Source: Thermococcus sp.
Lineage (GTDB): Archaea > Methanobacteriota_B > Thermococci > Thermococcales > Thermococcaceae
Direction of reading: 5' to 3'
DNA length: 5,984 nt
Assembly: GCF_027066465.1 (NCBI RefSeq)
Contig: NZ_JAMONU010000183.1
Coordinates: forward strand, 1-5,984
The notes beneath the pieces were generated by a model, which was not told the origin of the DNA, did not search any database, and saw only the letters and a list, made by a program, of their open reading frames with translations. Of the stretch, positions 1 to 5,269 are shown one piece after another (the stretch's first letter is position 1; each line of letters begins with the position of its first letter). The position numbers and the translations under genes are program-made.

Positions 1-8
1 ATAGAGAT

Positions 9-1451
9 TTAAAATTCTTCCACCCACTTTACGGCCTTTGGAACCTTCATTGCAACTTCTAATGCGGTGAAGTTCTCCCCGAACTCTTCTTTCACCATGT
101 CGCCGGCGAGACCGTTGAGGAAGGCACCGACCGAAGCGGCCCTAAGCGGGGAGTTTCCGAGCGCGAGCAAAGCCCCAACGAGGCCGGCCAAGACGTCGCC
201 CGTTCCGCCGGTCGTCATTCCCCTGTTGCCTGTTCTGTTGTACTTCCAGGTTTCACCGTCGCTTATGACGTCATGGGAACCTTTGAGAAGGATTACACCG
301 CCGATTTCCCGGGCCTTCTCCTTGACCAGCTCTGCCCGCTCAATCAGCTCCTCAGGGGGCTTGACGCCAAAGAGAACGCTGAACTCACCTGCGTGGGGTG
401 TTAGAACGAAGGTCCTGCCTTCGAGAACGCCCAAATCCTCCGCTATTGCCTTCAATCCGTCAGCATCGATTACAACAGGCTTCTCACAGCGTCTCACGAA
501 CTCTCTAACGAACTCCTTTGTTTCCCCAGCGAGACCTATTCCCGGGCCGATGACAACCGCATCTACTTTCCCGGCCAGCTCGAGCAGGTCATCAAGGTGC
601 TCGGTCGAGAAGTTCCCGCCCGGGAAGGACCGGAGAATCAGGTCCGGGTCGTTTATCCTCTTTGCAGGTTCATCAGGCATCGCGAGGTAAACGAGGTCAA
701 CGATGTAGCTCGCCCCCTTGGAGGCGAGGTACGGTGCGCCGTAATAGCTTGAGCTACCACCGATGACCAAGAGCCTGCCGTTCTGTCCCTTGTGCTGGCC
801 CCTCTTCCTGAGCGCGAACTTAGCATCTCCCGGCCCGACGAGGTGGTAGAGCTCCCTGGGATAGCCTATCTTAACTATAACCCTCTCAAAGCCCTCGTAC
901 TCCTCCTTGTCCCACTGGAAGGTGACGGCAAAGTCGGCTTTAACGCGAACCTCCGATGGGTAACCACTCGGCAGGTCTACGCTGACTATCTTTGCCTTTC
1001 CGGCGTACTCGTTGATTTTCTCGATTGCCGAGCGTATCGGCTCTCTCGGCTCGCCCCTCGTGCCCGCTCCGAGGAGGGCATCGACGATGACGTCGTAACC
1101 GCTCAAGTCAAGCCCCTTTATGTAGGCGGAATCCTTGAGAACCTTGATTTTCACGAAGTCGAGGCCCTTCAGGATTTCCCAGTTGTGCCTGGCTTCCTCG
1201 CTCCTTATCTTAGCCTCGTCTCCAACCAGAAAAACCGTGACGTCGTTCTCGAAGCTCAAGTGTCTGGCCGCTACAAAGCCGTCCCCGCCGTTGTTTCCTG
1301 TGCCTGAGAAGACCGCAATCCTGAGGCCCTTTCCAACGCGCTCCTCTATCGTTCTCGCGACTCCCGCTCCTGCGTTCTCCATGAGCTGGTAAGGGGTTAT
1401 GCCGAGCCACTTGGCGTTGATGTCCCAGATGTAGACATCTTCAATTTTCAT
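9..1451 (-). CDS. nnr: Bifunctional NAD(P)H-hydrate repair enzyme (epimerase + ADP-dependent dehydratase)
   Basis: This cytosolic enzyme repairs damaged NADH and NADPH hydrates: the N-terminal domain epimerises the R and S forms and the C-terminal domain dehydrates the S form using ADP. The N-terminal YjeF-type domain (about residues 1-215) shows GTGNNGGDG at 50-58, VDALLG with D124, and SVDLPSG at 157-163. The C-terminal ribokinase-like domain (about 216-480) shows HKGQNGRLLVIGGS, VIGPGIG at 300-306, DADG at 329-332, TPHAGEF at 351-357 and TGGTGDVLAG with the expected catalytic aspartate D419. Both halves look intact, and 480 residues is normal for archaeal fusions. I chose the ATG at 1451 over the in-frame GTG at 1460 and ATG at 1457, because GGTGAT sits 4 bases upstream of it and the family normally starts M-(K/R)-I-E-D. 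The gene lies 51 bases after the membrane protein gene and has its own likely promoter. Family assignment is secure. Confidence 0.97.
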   Translation of the reverse strand: MKIEDVYIWDINAKWLGITPYQLMENAGAGVARTIEERVGKGLRIAVFSGTGNNGGDGFVAARHLSFENDVTVFLVGDEAKIRSEEARHNWEILKGLDFVKIKVLKDSAYIKGLDLSGYDVIVDALLGAGTRGEPREPIRSAIEKINEYAGKAKIVSVDLPSGYPSEVRVKADFAVTFQWDKEEYEGFERVIVKIGYPRELYHLVGPGDAKFALRKRGQHKGQNGRLLVIGGSSSYYGAPYLASKGASYIVDLVYLAMPDEPAKRINDPDLILRSFPGGNFSTEHLDDLLELAGKVDAVVIGPGIGLAGETKEFVREFVRRCEKPVVIDADGLKAIAEDLGVLEGRTFVLTPHAGEFSVLFGVKPPEELIERAELVKEKAREIGGVILLKGSHDVISDGETWKYNRTGNRGMTTGGTGDVLAGLVGALLALGNSPLRAASVGAFLNGLAGDMVKEEFGENFTALEVAMKVPKAVKWVEEF

Positions 1452-1455
1452 CGGC

Positions 1456-1461
1456 ATCACC
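1456..1461 (-). promoter_or_regulatory. Ribosome binding site of nnr that fixes its start
   Basis: GGTGAT on the minus strand, 4 bases before ATG 1451. The same GGTGAT-N4-ATG arrangement precedes the PEGA gene and the macro domain gene. It contains a GTG and an ATG that an automatic caller could mistake for the start. Confidence 0.8.
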
Positions 1462-1482
1462 GTTGGTTCTTGGGCTTAACAC

Positions 1483-1496
1483 GTTAAATCGTTTTC
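1483..1496 (-). promoter_or_regulatory. Probable archaeal promoter (BRE + TATA-like) of nnr
   Basis: The minus strand reads GAAAAC (BRE-like, 1496-1491) followed by GATTTAAC (TATA-like, 1490-1483). The first T of TTTAA is 37 bases before the nnr ATG, against 38 for the clearer promoter of the PEGA gene, so transcription should start just before the ribosome binding site. The TATA match is imperfect; read-through from the membrane protein gene is an alternative or additional source of nnr transcript. Confidence 0.45.
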
Positions 1497-1502
1497 AGTC
1501 GT

Positions 1503-2141
1503 CTAGCGAATTGAAAAAGCCATGAGGGAAGCCAGCACACCGAGGAGTTCAAGCCAGTTGAAACCCGTTGTGAGACTGCCGAGCGTGAAGTAAGCGAGGA
1601 GCGGAAGTGAGGAATAGCGGGGATGTTTCATTCTGAAGGGAACGGACAGGAGACCGAGTGCAACAAGGGCACAGGAGAGCAACTTTGAAGATGAGCCGAG
1701 GCAGAACAGGACACCCCAGCCGGCAAGAAAAACGAATGCCGAGAACGCCAGCCCGAAGGAAAGCATCTCGGCGGCCTCTTTGAATGCAGGAGCGCGCCAT
1801 TCGGAGAGTCCGAGGAACAAGACCGATGCGAGGATGGCCATGAGGGACAGCAGGGGGACCCAGCGGGCCCAGCAGAGGGAGGCGAGGAACGTAACCACGA
1901 AGTATACTGACAAAAATGCCGAAGTTAGCCAAGTGTACCTGGGAAGCCACGCGACGAGCGAGGTAAGACCGAGAAGGAACATCAGGGCAGAAAAGATGGA
2001 GCATGGGACATCACGGAAGGTCATGCAAAAGGGGTAGCACGTTTCCCCAGCGAACCCAAAGAGATAGAAAAATTCAAAGGAAATTAAAATTGCCAGTAAA
2101 CCACCAAAGAGGATAAAAGAAAGGAAGCCTTCGTATCTCAT
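1503..2141 (-). CDS. Multi-pass membrane protein of unknown function, coupled to the PEGA surface protein
   Basis: I do not recognise a named family. The 212-residue product is very hydrophobic, with about seven or eight predicted membrane segments (roughly residues 6-31, 46-66, 72-90, 95-112, 127-149, 153-167, 177-191 and 194-210). The first loop holds three cysteines, C35, C39 and C47. A motif D44-x2-C47-x2-F50-S-x-L-M-F55 followed later by YFVVTF (80-85) recurs in the broken gene at 4275-4590, so the two are paralogues. The ATG shares four bases (ATGA, 2138-2141) with the stop of the PEGA gene, and only a weak GGGG precedes it, so translation probably depends on ribosomes finishing the PEGA gene. 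This suggests co-expression and perhaps a joint role in the cell envelope (inference). No catalytic motif is visible. Confidence 0.85.
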   Translation of the reverse strand: MRYEGFLSFILFGGLLAILISFEFFYLFGFAGETCYPFCMTFRDVPCSIFSALMFLLGLTSLVAWLPRYTWLTSAFLSVYFVVTFLASLCWARWVPLLSLMAILASVLFLGLSEWRAPAFKEAAEMLSFGLAFSAFVFLAGWGVLFCLGSSSKLLSCALVALGLLSVPFRMKHPRYSSLPLLAYFTLGSLTTGFNWLELLGVLASLMAFSIR

Positions 2142-4198
2142 CGACGTGCCCCTACGGCTTTTCTCGTGATTATGGCTACAATCGTCAAGAGAACTATCAG
2201 CCCTGGTCCACAGATTGAGTGAGATGCGGGGGTGCTGGAGTTACGAACGGTATTGGAAACGGTTGTGTTTGTAGATGACGTCGTGGTTGTGTACGTGGTG
2301 TGAACAGTCGTCTGAGTTGGAGAGGAGTTCGTTGCAACTGGTGAGAGATTGGCAAAAACGTTGATAACAGGTTTCGTAGCGTTGATTGTAATTGATTTCG
2401 CGACGTAGCCTTCAGCCTCTACGGTAACGTTGTGGGATCCTAGGGCAACCGAAACGTTGAGAGGAGTTGTCCCCATCTTCTTGCCATCCACGTAAACGGT
2501 GGCATTTTTAACGTTCGACCTAATCACGAGCTCGGATTTGGTGAGGGTTAGCCTGACGTTTATTGAGGTTGTTTCGTTTGGAAGAAGGGTTACTGTTTTC
2601 TCAACAAGTTCATACTGTCTAGGGTATTTTTTCGATGTAAAGAAAAAGGTGTACGTACCGTTGCGCAGAGATACCTTTGTAGGGGTATAAACAACAAGTC
2701 CAAGGGGCATGATGTCAACTTCCGCAGTTGGAGTTGAGTTCAAGTAAACGGTGGCGTTTAGAGGTCTCAGGCGGGCGAAAATTCTAATCCCTTCATGATG
2801 GCCAACGACCAAAATACGCTTTACTATAGAATAGTTTTGGTGAAATAGCACCACATTGTGTTGCCCTGGGCCTATATATGTATACAGTGGGGTACGGCCC
2901 GCTTTGTAACCGTCTATATAGACGGTCGCAGGAGGACTCGAATTCACAAACAACGCGGAGGGTATTAGCGTTGAGTTTATGAGATAAACCCTAGACTTCG
3001 ATATTATGTATTGTGGGGAATTATAGGGAATGTCCAAGACGTAGGCTGAGTCGTCACGGTCGAGCGACATTTTCACGGACGAGTTTTCAAGGGGAACTGC
3101 AGTTGTGAAGTCTACAGCAACGATGTTAGCCCTGTCCCCACAGGGGTACACAATCACGCCCACATTAGGATATGGAAGTAGCACAGATGCCACTGTGTCT
3201 AAACTAATCCCAAATTTTGATAAGTTTGCCAGTTTAGTTTTTTGAACGACCCTGCTCCAGACGAGAGTTCCGTTTTGAAGGTATCTCGATTCCATTAAAG
3301 TGCAGGTTAACCCGGAGTTTTTCACTGTAAACAGGTATAGGGAATCGTTTGCGAAAATGGGGATTGCTTCGAGAAATCTGTAGGGGAGCTTAAAAGTCGC
3401 AACAGGGGTGAGGTTCAGTGTCCACACCCCGTAATAGGTTTTTATCTCGCTTATCTTACCCTCACTCTTGTTCTGCCACGCAACCATGATGTATCTCTTT
3501 TGGATATAAACAGTGGCCGCCGTAACGGGATACCACATCCTCAAAGACCGAACGATATTTCCAGATTCATTAATAAGACCAAAATAGGGAGTACCCCCTC
3601 CCAATCCCGGAACTATAGCCAAGTATTTTCCATTCCCAGTGGGTATTATGGCAGAAACGGCTTGGCCGACCACGTGAAGATTCGTTGCAAACTTTATCTT
3701 CCCGCTAAAGTCGACACCAAGAACGTAGTGGCCTCCAAAGTCATCCTGCGATACATCAACTGTTCCCACGAGGATTAGGTTTTTCTCCGGAACCGGTAAA
3801 ATGTAGCTGACCCAGCCGTACTTAGTAACATCGATGTTCCAGACGAGGGTATAAGTCCCGCCTTCGTTACGGTATAGCCGGAGATAGTATTCATTTTTGC
3901 CCGTGGACACCAGAAGATATTTATTTCCAACGGGAACAACGTGGGCGACGAAGTCATTCAGTGCCAAAACAGTCTTACCTGAGGAAGCATTAATTATCTC
4001 CGTGAAGTAAGTGTTGGAAGCGTAGTTTTCACTGTACACAACCCAAAAACCATTCATGAAGTACTCTCCAGAGTAATCACCAGAAGGACCCACAAAGGCC
4101 AGCTTTACTTCAAAAGCCCCAGCGGGAGAAGCCATCAATAGAAACCCAATTAGAACCCCAACAACCACGGCCAGTGTTCTACTATTGCCGTTTATCAT
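2138..4198 (-). CDS. Secreted PEGA-domain surface protein with C-terminal CGP-type anchor
   Basis: This is a 686-residue extracellular protein. Residues 1-28 form a signal peptide (hydrophobic core 9-22, probable cleavage after A-G-A). Residues 29 to about 405 are beta-rich with recurring short strand-turn units, possibly propeller-like. Three PEGA units follow at about 414-465, 480-550 and 555-608; PEGA domains are small beta folds of bacterial and archaeal envelope proteins. Residues 624-661 are a stalk with 23 Ser/Thr in 38. The end has C663-G-P-G, a hydrophobic stretch and terminal Arg-Arg, matching the CGP-CTERM sorting signal of Thermococcales. I count 23 N-x-S/T sites, consistent with glycosylation. 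I start at ATG 4198 rather than TTG 4210 because GGTGAT precedes it by 4 bases. It has its own promoter, and its stop overlaps the next gene. The gene is more AT-rich than its neighbours. The ligand or role of the ectodomain is unknown. Confidence 0.92.
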   Translation of the reverse strand: MINGNSRTLAVVVGVLIGFLLMASPAGAFEVKLAFVGPSGDYSGEYFMNGFWVVYSENYASNTYFTEIINASSGKTVLALNDFVAHVVPVGNKYLLVSTGKNEYYLRLYRNEGGTYTLVWNIDVTKYGWVSYILPVPEKNLILVGTVDVSQDDFGGHYVLGVDFSGKIKFATNLHVVGQAVSAIIPTGNGKYLAIVPGLGGGTPYFGLINESGNIVRSLRMWYPVTAATVYIQKRYIMVAWQNKSEGKISEIKTYYGVWTLNLTPVATFKLPYRFLEAIPIFANDSLYLFTVKNSGLTCTLMESRYLQNGTLVWSRVVQKTKLANLSKFGISLDTVASVLLPYPNVGVIVYPCGDRANIVAVDFTTAVPLENSSVKMSLDRDDSAYVLDIPYNSPQYIISKSRVYLINSTLIPSALFVNSSPPATVYIDGYKAGRTPLYTYIGPGQHNVVLFHQNYSIVKRILVVGHHEGIRIFARLRPLNATVYLNSTPTAEVDIMPLGLVVYTPTKVSLRNGTYTFFFTSKKYPRQYELVEKTVTLLPNETTSINVRLTLTKSELVIRSNVKNATVYVDGKKMGTTPLNVSVALGSHNVTVEAEGYVAKSITINATKPVINVFANLSPVATNSSPTQTTVHTTYTTTTSSTNTTVSNTVRNSSTPASHSICGPGLIVLLTIVAIITRKAVGARR
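2141..2329 (-). other. Ser/Thr-rich stalk plus CGP-CTERM-like sorting/anchor signal (part of the PEGA gene)
   Basis: Codons 624-661 encode the Ser/Thr-rich linker (14 Thr, 9 Ser in 38 residues, with NSS and NTT sequons). Codons 662-686 encode I-C-G-P-G, a hydrophobic segment and a basic tail ending A-R-R. From family knowledge, CGP-CTERM signals in Pyrococcus and Thermococcus follow Thr-rich regions, and the cysteine (C663, codon 2212-2210) is the presumed site of processing or lipid attachment. That chemistry is unproven. Confidence 0.8.
2375..2959 (-). repeat. Three PEGA-type protein repeats within the surface protein gene
   Basis: Unit 1 (residues 414-465) and unit 3 (555-608) share A-T-V-Y-(I/V)-D-G-x-K-x-G-x-T-P-L and then G-x-H-N-V. 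Unit 2 (480-550) keeps the strand pattern and Y-T-P-T but lacks the D-G turn and is longer, so it is a diverged copy. The similarity is at protein level; I see no long DNA repeat. Confidence 0.75.
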
Positions 4199-4202
4199 AG
4201 CT

Positions 4203-4208
4203 ATCACC
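4203..4208 (-). promoter_or_regulatory. Ribosome binding site of the PEGA surface protein gene
   Basis: GGTGAT on the minus strand, 4 bases before ATG 4198. It lies within the in-frame extension back to TTG 4210, which argues against that upstream start. Confidence 0.8.
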
Positions 4209-4228
4209 AACTGGAGTTAGAAAAGGAA

Positions 4229-4242
4229 TATTTAAACGTTAT
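4229..4242 (-). promoter_or_regulatory. Archaeal promoter of the PEGA/membrane protein pair
   Basis: TTTAAATA (4236-4229 on the minus strand) is a good Thermococcales TATA box, preceded by CATAAC at the BRE position. The box ends 30 bases before ATG 4198, so transcription should start near 4206-4212 and leave a very short leader holding only the ribosome binding site. It separates this pair from the broken gene upstream. Confidence 0.7.
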
Positions 4243-4274
4243 GAATACACTCGGCATTAGACGCCGCTTCAAGC

Positions 4275-4590
4275 TCACAGTGCATACTTTTTCATTCCCA
4301 AACCAGTAGGGCAGAGGAAGAAAAAGAAGCCCGTCAGCGCCAGAGCTCGGGCTAGCTCAACCCACGTCCAGGCCTCGAAGAACGTGACGATGAAGTAGAC
4401 GACCAAGAAGAGCAGGCCGAAGCCGAACATCAGAACTGAAAAGGCCAGGCAAAGGGTATCGTAGACGGTAACCCCGAAGACCGGGTACTCGGGGTTTATG
4501 AAAGCCACCGCGTTTATGACGCTGAAGAAGACGATTAGGGACAGAGACAACCGCAACGGAAATCAGTTTGATTGGCCGGTTAAGGTTCAT
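4275..4590 (-). pseudogene. Frameshifted, shortened paralogue of the 212-residue membrane protein
   Basis: A strong ribosome binding site (GGAGG, 6 bases upstream) and ATG 4590 open a frame starting M-N-L-N-R-P-I-K-L-I-S-V-A-V-V-S-V, which looks like a basic start leading into a membrane helix. After the CCC at 4540-4538 that frame becomes Arg/His-rich nonsense, while the neighbouring frame continues as membrane protein to a stop at 4275. Removing one C would join them into a 104-residue product. The downstream part has D-x2-C-x2-FSVLMF and YFIVTF, matching the 212-residue protein, but lacks about 15 residues between these blocks and everything after the third or fourth membrane segment. The only start in the second frame is TTG 4556, which has no ribosome binding site. 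It could instead be an intact gene hit by a sequencing error; the shortening would remain. Confidence 0.65.
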
Positions 4591-4596
4591 CCCCTT

Positions 4597-4601
4597 CCTC
4601 C
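4597..4601 (-). promoter_or_regulatory. Strong ribosome binding site of the broken membrane gene
   Basis: GGAGG within AAAGGAGG on the minus strand, 6 bases before ATG 4590. It is the best evidence that translation of this locus began at 4590, and therefore that a frameshift separates the start from the membrane protein body. Confidence 0.75.
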
Positions 4602-4645
4602 TTTGCCTTTTCCAAGAATGATTTCCCTACCCGATGATGTCACTG

Positions 4646-4667
4646 TTACCATTAATTTACCATTAAT
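4646..4667. repeat. Perfect 11-bp tandem direct repeat
   Basis: TTACCATTAAT occurs twice back to back (4646-4656 and 4657-4667) with no mismatch; the minus strand reads ATTAATGGTAA twice. The period is close to one DNA helical turn. It may be a slippage duplication or a two-site regulator target in front of the broken membrane gene. Confidence 0.9.
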
Positions 4668-4684
4668 ATAGAGAAAATAATATA
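4663..4684 (-). promoter_or_regulatory. Possible promoter region of the broken membrane gene, with duplicated TATA-like boxes
   Basis: The minus strand carries TATATTAT (4684-4677) and TATATTAA (4670-4663), 14 bases apart because of the tandem duplication. The nearer one ends 72 bases before ATG 4590, giving a leader of about 50 bases, longer than the other genes here. No clear BRE is visible. I see no better TATA-like sequence between 4591 and 4645. Confidence 0.3.
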
Positions 4685-4691
4685 GAGAAAA
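4664..4691. repeat. Perfect 14-bp tandem direct repeat
   Basis: TAATATAGAGAAAA occurs twice back to back (4664-4677 and 4678-4691) with no mismatch. It overlaps the adjacent 11-bp repeat by four bases, so the gap holds two nested local duplications in 46 bases. On the minus strand each copy supplies a TTTTCTC tract and a TATA-like core. Confidence 0.9.
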
Positions 4692-4698
4692 GAAAAAA
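4674..4698 (-). terminator. T-rich intrinsic terminator after the macro domain gene
   Basis: Nine bases past the macro stop, the minus strand reads T6 (4698-4693), then C and T4 (4691-4688), and another T4 at 4677-4674 in the second repeat copy. Runs of T in the non-template strand are enough for termination by archaeal RNA polymerase; no hairpin is visible or needed. Confidence 0.55.
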
Positions 4699-4707
4699 GT
4701 GAAGGGG

Positions 4708-5259
4708 TTAATAACGTTTTTGACGGAAAACTTCGAGCGCCGTCCGGTAGGCATCGTCGGAGTACAGCACGAGGTAAACTTTCTCCACGCTTCTCGCTTG
4801 TCTCGAGAACTCCTCGACGGTTTCTTTGAAGGTTCTCACGACCTCCTCAAGCGGACACCCGTAGATTCCTGCACTTATGGCCGGAAACGCTACGCTTTTG
4901 ACACCCAGCTCGTCGGCTTTCCTCAAAGCCCCGAGTATTGCCCTCCTGAGCTTCTCCCGTTTATCCTCGTCCCACACTCCCCCGCAGTACGGGCCGACCG
5001 TGTGAATGACGTACTTAATCCCGTAGCGCTCGAGCCTCATCGCCGGCGTTACAACGACCTCGCCGTGCTCTATTGAGTCCTTCCCAAGCTGTTCTCTCAT
5101 AGCTTCTTTGCTTATCCTGATGTACTCGCCGGCGTCTCCGGCGGCGGCTTTGGCTATGGCGTAGGCGACGCCGCCCCCGTGCTCCAGATAGCGGTTCGCG
5201 GCGTTCACTATTGCCTCCGCGGGAAAGCGGGTAATGTCACCCTTAACGACTTCGAGCAT
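4708..5259 (-). CDS. Macro domain protein, AF1521-like ADP-ribose binder / probable ADP-ribosyl hydrolase
   Basis: A stand-alone, soluble macro domain of 183 residues. Such proteins bind ADP-ribose and many remove ADP-ribose from proteins or hydrolyse related esters such as O-acetyl-ADP-ribose. Visible motifs are GDIT at 7-10 (D8, expected to hold the adenine), NAAN at 19-22 with LEHGGGVAYAIAKA after it, HTVGP at 86-90, and the phosphate loop SAGIYG at 129-134 with Y133. Residues 19-74 and 119-136 closely match what I recall of Archaeoglobus AF1521. No key residue looks missing. I start at ATG 5259 rather than GTG 5268, because GGTGAT lies 4 bases before it and the shorter form begins directly with the first domain strand. 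It follows the DUF835 gene by 5 bases and is probably the last gene of that transcript. Substrate in this cell is unknown. Confidence 0.95.
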   Translation of the reverse strand: MLEVVKGDITRFPAEAIVNAANRYLEHGGGVAYAIAKAAAGDAGEYIRISKEAMREQLGKDSIEHGEVVVTPAMRLERYGIKYVIHTVGPYCGGVWDEDKREKLRRAILGALRKADELGVKSVAFPAISAGIYGCPLEEVVRTFKETVEEFSRQARSVEKVYLVLYSDDAYRTALEVFRQKRY

Positions 5260-5263
5260 GGGA

Positions 5264-5269
5264 ATCACC
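5264..5269 (-). promoter_or_regulatory. Ribosome binding site of the macro gene, overlapping the upstream stop codon
   Basis: GGTGAT (5269-5264 on the minus strand) contains the TGA stop (5267-5265) of the DUF835 gene and lies 4 bases before ATG 5259. Ribosomes ending the first gene are placed on the start signal of the second, which suggests termination-reinitiation coupling. Confidence 0.75.

Noticed and set aside
67..1307. Long plus-strand open frames opposite nnr (67-690 and 792-1307)
   Set aside because: They are antisense to a clearly conserved enzyme, contain no recognisable domain and have the composition expected of a shadow of a GC-rich gene.
1549..2037. Other open frames across the 212-residue membrane gene (1549-2004 minus, 1780-2037 plus)
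   Set aside because: They are Arg/Pro-rich, lack ribosome binding sites, and overlap a gene supported by its ATGA coupling and a paralogue.
4538..4540. Programmed ribosomal frameshift signal
   Set aside because: CCC-T alone with no pseudoknot or known archaeal precedent in this family; mutation or sequencing error is simpler, and the gene is also shortened.
4357..4590. A 77-residue frame from ATG 4590 taken as an intact small gene
   Set aside because: Only its first 17 or so residues look like protein; the rest is Arg/His/Leu-rich frameshifted reading of the membrane protein. I use only its start, as part of the broken gene.
4646..4691. CRISPR array or replication-origin iterons
   Set aside because: There are only two copies of each short repeat, with no spacers, and no origin-associated gene is nearby.
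4591..4707. Inverted CCCCTTC / GAAGGGG at the two ends of the 117-base gap, as if terminal repeats of a small element
   Set aside because: It is only 7 bp; one end is part of the ribosome binding region, there is no target-site duplication or transposase, and chance is a sufficient explanation.
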